A stretch of 5,509 bases of DNA from Holophagaceae bacterium UBA706 (GTDB taxonomy: Bacteria > Acidobacteriota > Holophagae > Holophagales > Holophagaceae): NCBI GenBank assembly GCA_002298155.1, contig DBME01000325.1, positions 1-5,509 on the forward strand. The letters are read 5' to 3'. Shown here one piece after another: positions 1 to 5,480 of this stretch. Positions within the stretch are counted from its first letter, which is position 1, and the number at the start of each line of letters is the position of its first letter. A program made the translations under genes and the position numbers. The notes beneath the pieces were generated by a model. The model worked only from the letters and a program-made list of their open reading frames with translations. It had not been told where the DNA came from and did not search any database.

Positions 1-955
1 CGGCCACGCCGCGGATGGCGGCGGCGACCACCGCCTCGGCCTGGGGCATGAAGGCCTGTTCCAGCACATAGCTGGAGGGTGCGGGGGCATCGGGGCCGGT
101 GATGCGGACCACCGGTGACTTGAGGTGGACGAAGGCCTTCTCGGCGAGGATGGCGGCCACTTCCGCCCCCACGCCGCAGAGCCGGCCCGCCTCGTGGACG
201 ACCACCGCGCGGCCCGTGCGGCGCACGGAGCCCAGGAGGGTCTCCTCGTCCAGGGGCTTGAGGGTGCGCAGGTCGATGACCTCGGCCGAGATGCCCTGCG
301 CGGCGAGGGTGTCCGCCGCGGCCAGGCAGGTGTCCACCGCCTTGGCGTACGACACGAGGGTCACGTCCGTGCCGGGGCGCACGATGGAGGCCTTGCCCAG
401 GGGGACCACGTGTTCGCCGTCGGGAACCTCACCGGCCTTGAACGACAGCGCCATGTCCGTGAAGAAGAGCACGGGGTTGGGGTCGCGCACGGCGGCCTTG
501 AGCAGGCCCTTGAAGTCGGCGGGATTGGAGGGCATCACCACCTTGAGGCCGGGGCTGTGGACGAACCAGGCCTCGAGGTTGTGGTTGTGCTGGGCGCCCA
601 CGGTCCAGCCGCCGCCCGTGAGGGCCATGACGACCATGGGAAACTCGAACTGGCCGCCGGAGATGTAGCGCAGCTTGCCCGCGCTGTTGACGATCTCGTC
701 CATGGCGAAGCACAGGAAGGGCGTGAAGAGGAGGTCCACGATGGGCCGGAGCCCCGTGGCAGCGGCCCCCGCCGCGGTGCCGGCGATGATGCCCTCGGCC
801 AGGGGCGTGTTGCGCACCCGCGGGGCGCCGAAGGCCTCGAGCAGGTCCTTGCGCTTGGTGGCAACGCCCTCCCCGAAGATGAGGACGCTGGGGTCGCGGC
901 GCATCTCCTCGGCCAGGGCCTGGCCGATGGCGTCGTTGACGGTGATGGTCTGCAT
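1..955 (-). CDS. 2-oxoacid dehydrogenase E1 component, beta subunit (3' end beyond window)
   Basis: This is the beta subunit of a heterotetrameric thiamine-diphosphate (ThDP) 2-oxoacid dehydrogenase E1, of the pyruvate/acetoin/branched-chain class. With alpha it decarboxylates a 2-oxoacid and passes the acyl group to a lipoyl E2 protein in the cytoplasm. The 318 visible codons, starting MQTITVNDAI, have no stop. Family members are usually about 325-340 residues, so only a few codons are missing. Visible landmarks are GEG at 28-30, TPLAEG at 50-55 (its Glu is the family's ThDP aminopyrimidine contact), AMDEIVN at 84-90, the active-site GAQH at 120-123, PGLKVVMPS at 135-143 and RITGPDAPAP at 284-293. 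The ATG has a good Shine-Dalgarno (AAAGGA, 6-base spacer) that overlaps the stop of alpha. The usual GAQHSQ is GAQHNH here, so the substrate is not assigned. Confidence 0.93.
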   Translation of the reverse strand, partial: MQTITVNDAIGQALAEEMRRDPSVLIFGEGVATKRKDLLEAFGAPRVRNTPLAEGIIAGTAAGAAATGLRPIVDLLFTPFLCFAMDEIVNSAGKLRYISGGQFEFPMVVMALTGGGWTVGAQHNHNLEAWFVHSPGLKVVMPSNPADFKGLLKAAVRDPNPVLFFTDMALSFKAGEVPDGEHVVPLGKASIVRPGTDVTLVSYAKAVDTCLAAADTLAAQGISAEVIDLRTLKPLDEETLLGSVRRTGRAVVVHEAGRLCGVGAEVAAILAEKAFVHLKSPVVRITGPDAPAPSSYVLEQAFMPQAEAVVAAAIRGVA

Positions 956-961
956 GGTCTG

Positions 962-967
962 TCCTTT
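962..967 (-). promoter_or_regulatory. Ribosome binding site of E1 beta, overlapping the E1 alpha stop
   Basis: The minus strand reads AAAGGA six bases before the beta ATG, and its first base is the last base of the alpha TGA stop. This supports the chosen beta start and suggests that alpha and beta are translated in step, as expected for subunits of one alpha2-beta2 enzyme. Confidence 0.7.
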
Positions 968-1929
968 CAGGCGTAGACGTCGGTGGTGAGTTCGGAGGGG
1001 TCGGGGTAGGGCGAGGCCAGGGCGAAGGCGGCGGCGTCGTCCATGCGGGTGCGGGCGGCGGCCTCCATGGCCTCCAGGTCCTCGGTGGTGATGAGGCCCA
1101 GCTCGCGCATGCGGAGCTTCATGCGGCGGATGGGGTCCTCGCCCCGCCAGTGGGCCAGCTCCACCGGGTCCACGTAGGACTGGTCGTTGGGTTCCATGTG
1201 GCCCCGCAGGCGGTAGGTGTAGGTCTCCAGCAGGAAGGGCTTGCGGGTGGCCCGCACCTTGGCGGCGGCCTCGCGGGCGGCGGCGTACACCGCCTCCACG
1301 TCGTTGCCGTCCACGGTGAGGCTCTCGACCCCGTAGCCCGCCGCCCGGGGGGCGATGTGGTTCCCGATCATGGTCTCGTTGCGGTGGACGAAGGCCTGCC
1401 AGTGGTTGTTCTCGCACACGTAGAGGACCGGAAGGTCCCACACCGCGGCAAGGTTGAGCGACTCGTGGAAGATTCCCTCCGCCGCGGCGCCGTCGCCGAA
1501 GAAGCACACCGCGATGGCGTCGCTGCCGCGCATGGCCAGGGACAGGCCCACGCCCGTGACCATGGAGAGCTCGCCGCCCACGATGGTGGAGGTGAGGACC
1601 ACGCCCAGGTCGCGGGCGGAGATGTGCAGGGTGCCGCTCTTGCCCTTGCAGTAGCCGGTGGCCTTCCCCATGACTTCGGCCAGGAGCCGGCCCGGGTCGG
1701 CGCCGCGGGTGAGCAGGTGGCCCGCGCTGCGGTGGTTGGTGAGCACGAGGTCCCGGGGCTCGAGGGCCGAGACGACGCCCACCGCGGAAGCCTCCTGGCC
1801 CACCGAGGTGCAGACGTGGGGGAAGGGCCCCTTCTCGTGGAAGTCGACGATCTTTTCTTCGTAGGCGCGGATGAGCATCATCCGCTCCAGGAGGACCCGG
1901 GGGTCCGGTCCGGAAGTGCGCTTGTTCAT
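967..1929 (-). CDS. 2-oxoacid dehydrogenase E1 component, alpha subunit
   Basis: This 320-residue protein is the ThDP-binding alpha subunit that pairs with the downstream beta subunit. Its length is normal for bacterial AcoA/PdhA-type proteins. The ThDP/Mg motif is complete: GDG at 145-147 and NN at 174-175, with AEGIFHESLNLA between. Other family landmarks are an early RAYEEKI at 21-27, SVGQEA at 42-47, the NHRSAGHLL segment at 65-73 with its histidines, GKSGTLH at 96-102 and the YRLRGH segment near residue 240. The ATG start follows GAGGA with a 4-base spacer. The gene begins after a 152-base AT-rich gap holding the TTAAG array. Beta follows 11 bases after the stop, so the two are one transcription unit. 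Pyruvate, acetoin and branched-chain 2-oxoacids remain possible substrates. The E2 and E3 subunits are not in the window. Confidence 0.95.
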   Translation of the reverse strand: MNKRTSGPDPRVLLERMMLIRAYEEKIVDFHEKGPFPHVCTSVGQEASAVGVVSALEPRDLVLTNHRSAGHLLTRGADPGRLLAEVMGKATGYCKGKSGTLHISARDLGVVLTSTIVGGELSMVTGVGLSLAMRGSDAIAVCFFGDGAAAEGIFHESLNLAAVWDLPVLYVCENNHWQAFVHRNETMIGNHIAPRAAGYGVESLTVDGNDVEAVYAAAREAAAKVRATRKPFLLETYTYRLRGHMEPNDQSYVDPVELAHWRGEDPIRRMKLRMRELGLITTEDLEAMEAAARTRMDDAAAFALASPYPDPSELTTDVYA

Positions 1930-2030
1930 GGTGTCCTCGGAGTGGTCCGGAAGGTTGGGGGTGGGCAGCGGCTCCGCGTCCGGTGCTGCATGGCTGACAT
2001 GGGAAAACTACGCTCCCCGCCCCGTGCCGG

Positions 2031-2036
2031 ATTACT
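2031..2036 (-). promoter_or_regulatory. Possible -10 element of the E1 operon
   Basis: The minus strand carries AGTAAT, a 4/6 match to TATAAT, about a dozen bases downstream of the last CTTAA repeat. In PhoB-type activated promoters the repeat box replaces the -35 element and ends roughly this far before the -10, so the placement fits. The match is weak, and the start site would leave a leader of about 95 bases before E1 alpha. No conventional -35 is visible. Treat it as a suggestion only. Confidence 0.22.
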
Positions 2037-2048
2037 CCAAGTTCCTTA

Positions 2049-2086
2049 TTAAGTCCTGTTTAAGAATCTTTTAAGATTCCCTTAAG
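2049..2086. promoter_or_regulatory. Array of four TTAAG repeats at exact 11-bp period (putative winged-helix regulator site)
   Basis: TTAAG begins at 2049, 2060, 2071 and 2082 on the plus strand; on the transcribed strand this is CTTAA-N6 repeated. The three intervals are all exactly 11 bp, about one helical turn, so a tandem protein array would sit on one face of the DNA. Proteins with OmpR/PhoB-type winged helices classically bind head-to-tail direct repeats with this period; Pho boxes of Bacillus and cyanobacteria have TTAA-type cores. The array overlaps the TAA stop (2082-2084) of the PNPOx-GAF-winged-helix gene and lies upstream of E1 alpha. An inverted repeat, GAATCTT-TT-AAGATTC, spans 2064-2079 inside it. 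The repeats are seen directly. The binding protein and the direction of control are inference. Confidence 0.6.
2064..2079. repeat. Inverted repeat within the TTAAG array
   Basis: The arms GAATCTT (2064-2070) and AAGATTC (2073-2079) are perfect 7-bp inverted copies separated by TT. The repeat covers the third TTAAG and starts at the last base of the second. It could be a dimer-binding site in its own right, or a by-product of TTAA being self-complementary. It is too AT-rich, and lacks the U-tract placement, to act as an ordinary terminator for the gene ending at 2082. Confidence 0.5.
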
Positions 2087-3437
2087 AAGCGGGGACGTCC
2101 ACCAGCTCCAGTGCGCGCCCCACGGCGAGCCGGAACCGGCCGCGGCCGGTCTTCTCCATGCGCACGCAGGCGTTGCGCTCCGCCAGCCGCCGTCCCAGGA
2201 GGACGAGGCGCGCTTCCAGGTTGTCGCTGAGGTCGGGCAGCCGTATGCGCGGGTCGAGCCGCAGCTCCTTGTTGTTGAACGTGGTGCGCTGCTGGGTGAC
2301 GTGGTCCTTCACCAGGGCCCAGAAGATGCTCCCCGCCACACCCTTGATGAGGTAGTCGCCATCCAGGAAGATGCTGTCGTCCTCGGCGAAGTGCCGTACC
2401 TGCAGGGGGCGGTCGCCGCCGCATTCCGCCGGGACGCCGGAAGGGCGCAGTTCCGCGGCCGGCTCCTCCGGCGTCTCCGGAGGAGCTTCGAAGTCGAGCA
2501 TCGCCAGGCCGATCTGGGCCGCCAGCACCATGAGGGCATCCTCGTCGTCGTAGGAGAAGCGCAGGTCCTGGGGGCTCTCCACGTGGATCACGCCCAGCAC
2601 CCGGCCGCGCACCTGGATCGGCACCGCCATCTGGCTGGCGGGCATGGGCAGGCCGGGCAGGGGGATCTGGGTGTCCAGCATGGCGCCCATGCCCACGTCC
2701 TCGGCGCCGCGGCGGACGGTGCGGCCATAGGCGTACTCCGAGGTGGCGTGGCCGATGCGCACGGGGACGCCCATGGAGGCGCACACGCCGATCACCCCCT
2801 GACCCAGGGGGATCTCCGAACCCACGCCCGAGGTCTCGTAGCCGCGGCTCGCCAGGGTATAGAGCCGCGCGCCGGCGTTGTCGAGCATGAGGACCATGGT
2901 GTGGCGGATCTCGAAGGCCTCCTCCAGGCCGTCGAGGGTGGCGGTGAGAAGCGTCTCCAGGTCCGGCGCCGCGGCCAGGCGCGCCGAGGCGGTCCTCAGG
3001 GCGGTGAGCCTGGCCATGGGCAGGGGCGGGGGCAGGGGGGCGCCGGGAACCGCCTCGATGGCCAGGACCCGGTGCACGTCGGCCCCCAGCAGCCGGAAGA
3101 TCCCCGCCATGCCCTCGTGGGAGGCGATGCCGGCGAGCTTGGCCTTCATGGCCTCGAACAGCGGACCCTCGGTCTCGGTGCGGAGGTAGCGCAGCGTGAG
3201 GCGGTACTGGGCCGCCGTGCGCGGGTGAATGACGCTGACGCGCACCGTGGGGTTGGCGAGGATGTTCCGGCGGGTCTTGTTGAAGAACTGGTAGGAGAGG
3301 GCCACGTGCTCGCCGTCCACGTACTGCACCTGCGACAGGGACGTCACGTTGGGCATGCCGTCGGGGGCGCAGGTCGCGATCACCCCCGGCACCGCGCCTT
3401 CGAGGCACTCGCGGAGGGTCTCGAGGCGGATGGTCAC
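2082..3437 (-). CDS. PNPOx-like / GAF / winged-helix protein, probable one-component sensor-regulator
   Basis: This 451-residue protein has three regions. Residues 1-130 resemble a pyridoxamine-phosphate-oxidase-like FMN split barrel (GVIATCAPDGMPNVTS; then NKTRRNILANPTVRVSVI at 53-70). Residues about 145-315 form a GAF domain (PLGQGVIGVCASMGVPVRI, then PIQVRGRVLGVIHVES at 273-288). After a Pro/Glu-rich linker, residues about 345-445 look like an OmpR-type winged helix: a helix around GSIFWALVKDHV, a recognition-helix-like DNLEARLVLLGRRLAER at 405-421, and a wing hairpin ending GRGRFRL, which recalls the VxGxGYRL ending of OmpR/PhoB. No membrane segment is seen. The GTG start (3435-3437) has a strong GGAGG and overlaps the upstream stop as GTGA. 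The frame stays open up to an ATG at 3824, but that start would overlap the previous gene by about 390 bases. Domain calls are by eye. Regulation of the E1 operon is inference. Confidence 0.85.
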   Translation of the reverse strand: MTIRLETLRECLEGAVPGVIATCAPDGMPNVTSLSQVQYVDGEHVALSYQFFNKTRRNILANPTVRVSVIHPRTAAQYRLTLRYLRTETEGPLFEAMKAKLAGIASHEGMAGIFRLLGADVHRVLAIEAVPGAPLPPPLPMARLTALRTASARLAAAPDLETLLTATLDGLEEAFEIRHTMVLMLDNAGARLYTLASRGYETSGVGSEIPLGQGVIGVCASMGVPVRIGHATSEYAYGRTVRRGAEDVGMGAMLDTQIPLPGLPMPASQMAVPIQVRGRVLGVIHVESPQDLRFSYDDEDALMVLAAQIGLAMLDFEAPPETPEEPAAELRPSGVPAECGGDRPLQVRHFAEDDSIFLDGDYLIKGVAGSIFWALVKDHVTQQRTTFNNKELRLDPRIRLPDLSDNLEARLVLLGRRLAERNACVRMEKTGRGRFRLAVGRALELVDVPAS

Positions 3438-3946
3438 GGGTTGCCCTCCAGGGGATTCCCCGCCGCGATCCCCGGCGTCTGGGAGAAGGCGCAGGTCGGG
3501 GTGAAGGTGACCGCCGCCCAGTGTTCGGGCTCGCCCGCCCCGGGCGGGTTGGAGAAGAGGGCCCGGATCAGCGCCGGGGAATAGCCCAGGGACTCCGTGG
3601 ACCGCACGAAGCTTTCCACGTAGGCCTGGAGGCGGGAGGCATCCCCGCGGCCCAGGGCCGCCACGGACGCGTCGGTGCCCTTGAACTGCCAGGAGCGGTG
3701 CGTGGCGGGGTCCGAAATGACCACGGCGATCCGGCCGTCGGCCGCCACGTCCCGCAGGAGCTCGGCCGCCTGAATCCGCGAAAGAAAGATCGTGAGCTTC
3801 CGCCGATCCCGGGAGAACCGGCACCCGCAGGCGCGGCTCATGCTCGCGAGGTTGTCCGGCCCCCGCGCGGCGACGCTGATGGAGACCCCTCCCTGGAGAA
3901 AGGACACGAGGGTTTCGGTAACCCAGGGGTGTGATGCGTGGCTCAT
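3434..3946 (-). CDS. Small PNPOx-family (FMN split-barrel) protein
   Basis: This 170-residue protein resembles the pyridoxamine 5'-phosphate oxidase-like flavin-binding split barrel. The strand-rich core reads VSISVAARGPDNLASMSRACGCRF (first 20 at residues 21-40), KLTIFLSR at 50-57 and GRIAVVISDPATHRSWQFKG at 71-90; the xxxKG after an Arg-Ser-Trp segment is typical of FMN-contacting strands. The C-terminal part, EHWAAVTFTP at 141-150, fits a closing strand. Cys40 and Cys42 form a CGC pair. The substrate is unknown; relatives bind FMN, F420, heme or pyridoxal phosphate. It comes first in a two-gene unit with the PNPOx-GAF-winged-helix gene, which starts inside its stop codon and whose N-terminus has the same fold, so a joint role is likely. 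No clear Shine-Dalgarno precedes the ATG at 3946, so the start is less certain. Confidence 0.78.
   Translation of the reverse strand: MSHASHPWVTETLVSFLQGGVSISVAARGPDNLASMSRACGCRFSRDRRKLTIFLSRIQAAELLRDVAADGRIAVVISDPATHRSWQFKGTDASVAALGRGDASRLQAYVESFVRSTESLGYSPALIRALFSNPPGAGEPEHWAAVTFTPTCAFSQTPGIAAGNPLEGNP
3445..3449 (-). promoter_or_regulatory. Ribosome binding site fixing the GTG start of the GAF/winged-helix gene
   Basis: The minus strand reads GGAGG seven bases before GTG at 3437-3435. It lies inside the last codons of the preceding gene, whose TGA shares two bases with the GTG (GTGA). This decides the start in favour of GTG over the far-upstream in-frame ATG, and indicates translational coupling of the two flavoprotein-like genes. 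Confidence 0.75.
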
Positions 3947-3951
3947 CGGAT

Positions 3952-3964
3952 GGCTATTCTAGCC
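3952..3964. repeat. Short inverted repeat just upstream of the PNPOx gene
   Basis: GGCTA (3952-3956) and TAGCC (3960-3964) are inverted copies around TTC. On the minus strand the centre reads TAGAAT (3961-3956), a passable -10 hexamer, so the repeat would overlap a -10 if that element is used. No good -35 lies 16-18 bp upstream, and a start site here would leave almost no leader. The 8-bp palindrome CCGATCGG (3963-3970) adjoins it. The arms are short and could be chance. Confidence 0.3.
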
Positions 3965-4053
3965 GATCGGGTTGAGATTCAGCGCATCTTGCCAATTTCA
4001 ATATGTCGCGGGCCATGCCTGCCCGCCTGCCTTTTGCGGGGCATTTCCGAAAT

Positions 4054-4073
4054 AAATGATAAGCTTATCGTTT
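4054..4073. repeat. 20-bp near-perfect palindrome at the end of the pyruvyl transferase gene
   Basis: The core GATAAGCTTATC (4058-4069) is a perfect 12-bp palindrome. It extends through AAA/TTT on the outside, with a single mismatched pair between (4057/4070). It covers the TAA stop (4065-4067) and last codons of the pyruvyl transferase gene and lies about 110 bp upstream of the PNPOx gene. It is AT-rich with no G/C stem or following U-run, so a dimeric repressor site fits better than a terminator. No regulator can be named. Confidence 0.5.
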
Positions 4074-5330
4074 TAGGGCCGGCACGGAGGCGGGCGCCAC
4101 GCTTGTCCCGGGCCGCCGGACGGGGACGATCCCCGGGATCGAGGCCGGGGGCAGATCGAGGTTGAACCGCGCCAGGGTGCGCACGTGGGGACCCAGGCCG
4201 AGGATCTGGGGCCGGAAGCGGTGCCGGTCACGGATGCGCGCCGCCAAGTCGCCGGCCATGGCCGGGGAGGCCATGAAGGCCTGGGGCGTGACGACCAGTT
4301 CGCCGCAACCGAAATGCTGGAAGAGGCCCTGGAACTTGCCCTGGTACTCCAGGGCCAGCACCGGCACGCCCTGGCCCAGGCAGGCGATGCTCAGGTGCAT
4401 GCGGGCGCTGAGGGCGAAATCCAGTTCGCCGCAGATGCCCTTCACCTCGTCGCCCCGGATGGGACCTTCCACCACGCGGGCGTGGGCCTTCAGGTCCGGG
4501 GGAAGGAGCGCGTGGAGGGCCTCCAGCAGGGTGAGGTCGTTGACGGAATCCCGGAAGTCGTGGGGGATGAGCAGGAGGCTCGCCTTGAGGCCCGCGGTCT
4601 CCAGGGACGCCAGGAGCTCCGCGTACCGCGCGACCATGGCCCCGGGGTCCAGGCCGGCCGGGCCCCGGCAGAGCAGGGGGTTCGCGTTGACCCCCACGAG
4701 GGTCCGACCCTGGTCCCGCTCCGCCCGGAGCCACTGGACCACGCCGGCCACGGCGGGCGTCTCCGTGACCGGGGCCAGGAGGAAGGCCAGGTCGGCGGTG
4801 GTGCGCACGGGACGGTCAAGATGATCCTGGAGGCGGGATGCCGAAACCGGGTCCCGGGCGCAGAGGTTGACGGAGGCCGGAAGCGCCCGGAAGGCCTCCA
4901 CGATCCCCGGGGCGGGTTCGGCGTTGAAACTGAAGCCCGCGAGGGTGGCGGGGAGTCCGCTCCGGGCGGCAAGGGTCACCAGGGCGAGCCTGCGGTGGGT
5001 CACCTGGGGCCGGTAGAACCCGTCCATGACATCGGCGCCCAGGCAGAGCAGGTGATCCGCCCACAGGCGCGAGAGCCACAGGCCCGGGCGGTACCAGTCC
5101 CGGTCCCTGCGGAAGCGGGAGTAGCCCAGGGTCATGTCCCGGTGGCGGGGCCCCAGGTAGGCCCAGGAAACCTTGGGCCGTTCGTCCAGGATCCGGGCGG
5201 AAGCGTACCCCGCGTCGGCGAGGCCGCCCAGGCATCCGAGGACGATGGCCTCGTCGCCCAGGCTGCCCGGTGCCGCCGGCGGAAAGATGATTGCTCGTCG
5301 ATAGCCGTCCGGCCGCACGTATTGGAACAT
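4065..5330 (-). CDS. Polysaccharide pyruvyl transferase family protein
   Basis: This 421-residue protein belongs to the polysaccharide pyruvyl transferase family (CsaB/WcaK/AmsJ type). Characterised members transfer pyruvate from phosphoenolpyruvate to sugars as ketals on cell-wall or extracellular polysaccharide; some relatives have other or unknown roles. Visible family features are an N-terminal glycine-rich GSLGDEAIVLG at 22-32 (the usual form is GNxGDEA), LGADVMDGFY at 97-106, CARDPVSASRL at 157-167, ADLAFLL at 179-185, and the C-terminal SARMHLSIACLGQGVPVLAL at 308-327 followed by EYQGKFQGLF at 328-337 (family pattern R-x-H ... GVP-x-x-x-x-Y-x-x-K). No signal peptide or membrane segment is seen, so it is probably cytoplasmic. 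The ATG start has no obvious Shine-Dalgarno. It stands alone, with no glycosyltransferase neighbours in the window to identify the acceptor. Confidence 0.88.
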   Translation of the reverse strand: MFQYVRPDGYRRAIIFPPAAPGSLGDEAIVLGCLGGLADAGYASARILDERPKVSWAYLGPRHRDMTLGYSRFRRDRDWYRPGLWLSRLWADHLLCLGADVMDGFYRPQVTHRRLALVTLAARSGLPATLAGFSFNAEPAPGIVEAFRALPASVNLCARDPVSASRLQDHLDRPVRTTADLAFLLAPVTETPAVAGVVQWLRAERDQGRTLVGVNANPLLCRGPAGLDPGAMVARYAELLASLETAGLKASLLLIPHDFRDSVNDLTLLEALHALLPPDLKAHARVVEGPIRGDEVKGICGELDFALSARMHLSIACLGQGVPVLALEYQGKFQGLFQHFGCGELVVTPQAFMASPAMAGDLAARIRDRHRFRPQILGLGPHVRTLARFNLDLPPASIPGIVPVRRPGTSVAPASVPALKR

Positions 5331-5423
5331 GCAACTTAGATACTCGGATCAACAGGTTTGTTTAAGGGAATTTGTTGAAAAAAATCATCAATATGAACTG
5401 TAAATCCAACGGTGCCAAAAGGA
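5331..5423. other. AT-rich leader/promoter region of the pyruvyl transferase gene
   Basis: This AT-rich gap must hold the promoter of the pyruvyl transferase gene, because a terminator precedes it. Hexamer searching by eye gave only weak candidates. Two features stand out. The minus strand carries one CTTAAACA at 5366-5359, the same 8-mer as in the second-listed repeat of the array at 2049-2086 (2064-2057). The inverted pair TCAACA (5349-5354) and TGTTGA (5373-5378) brackets it. A regulatory role is possible but unproved. Confidence 0.35.
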
Positions 5424-5460
5424 TCGGGGACGCCGGAGAGGTCATCTCCGGCGTCCCCGA
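5424..5460 (-). terminator. Intrinsic terminator hairpin after the right-edge gene
   Basis: A perfect 16-bp stem (5424-5439 with 5445-5460), rich in G+C, closes a 5-base loop at 5440-5444. It begins about 20 bases after the stop codon at 5481. On the minus strand it is followed, after three bases, by TTTT (5420-5417), a short U-tract. The strength and placement fit a Rho-independent terminator for the gene entering from the right, which isolates the pyruvyl transferase gene from it. There is no U-tract on the other side, so it is probably one-directional. Confidence 0.8.
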
Positions 5461-5480
5461 CGCCCGGCGGAACGGTGGGA

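Noticed and set aside
125..976. 283-codon plus-strand open frame opposite E1 beta
   Set aside because: It is antisense to unmistakable E1 beta sequence and has shadow-type composition.
2012..2030. Possible sigma-54 promoter (CGGCACG on the minus strand)
   Set aside because: The -24-like half is present, but the -12 position reads GGGG/GAGC rather than TTGC, so it does not fit.
1150..2052. Long plus-strand open frame opposite E1 alpha
   Set aside because: Its product is His/Gly/Val/Ala-rich with no family motifs and it mirrors a conserved E1 alpha gene; this is a normal antisense shadow in GC-rich DNA.
2301..3584. 427-codon plus-strand open frame opposite the GAF/winged-helix gene
   Set aside because: It has repetitive His/Gly/Gln/Ala composition and no recognisable domain, and it lies antisense to a gene with three recognisable domains and a strong ribosome binding site.
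3438..3824. N-terminal extension of the GAF/winged-helix protein to an ATG at 3824
   Set aside because: The frame is open, but the extension would overlap the PNPOx gene by about 390 bases, adds Gly/Arg/Pro-rich sequence without family resemblance, and ignores the well-placed GGAGG before GTG at 3437.
4021..4042. GCCCGC...GCGGGGC stem as a terminator for the pyruvyl transferase gene
   Set aside because: The stem is short and bulged, and no U-tract follows on the minus strand.
4185..5339. 384-codon plus-strand open frame opposite the pyruvyl transferase gene
   Set aside because: It is a Gly/Gln/His/Val-rich shadow; the minus-strand frame carries clear family motifs.
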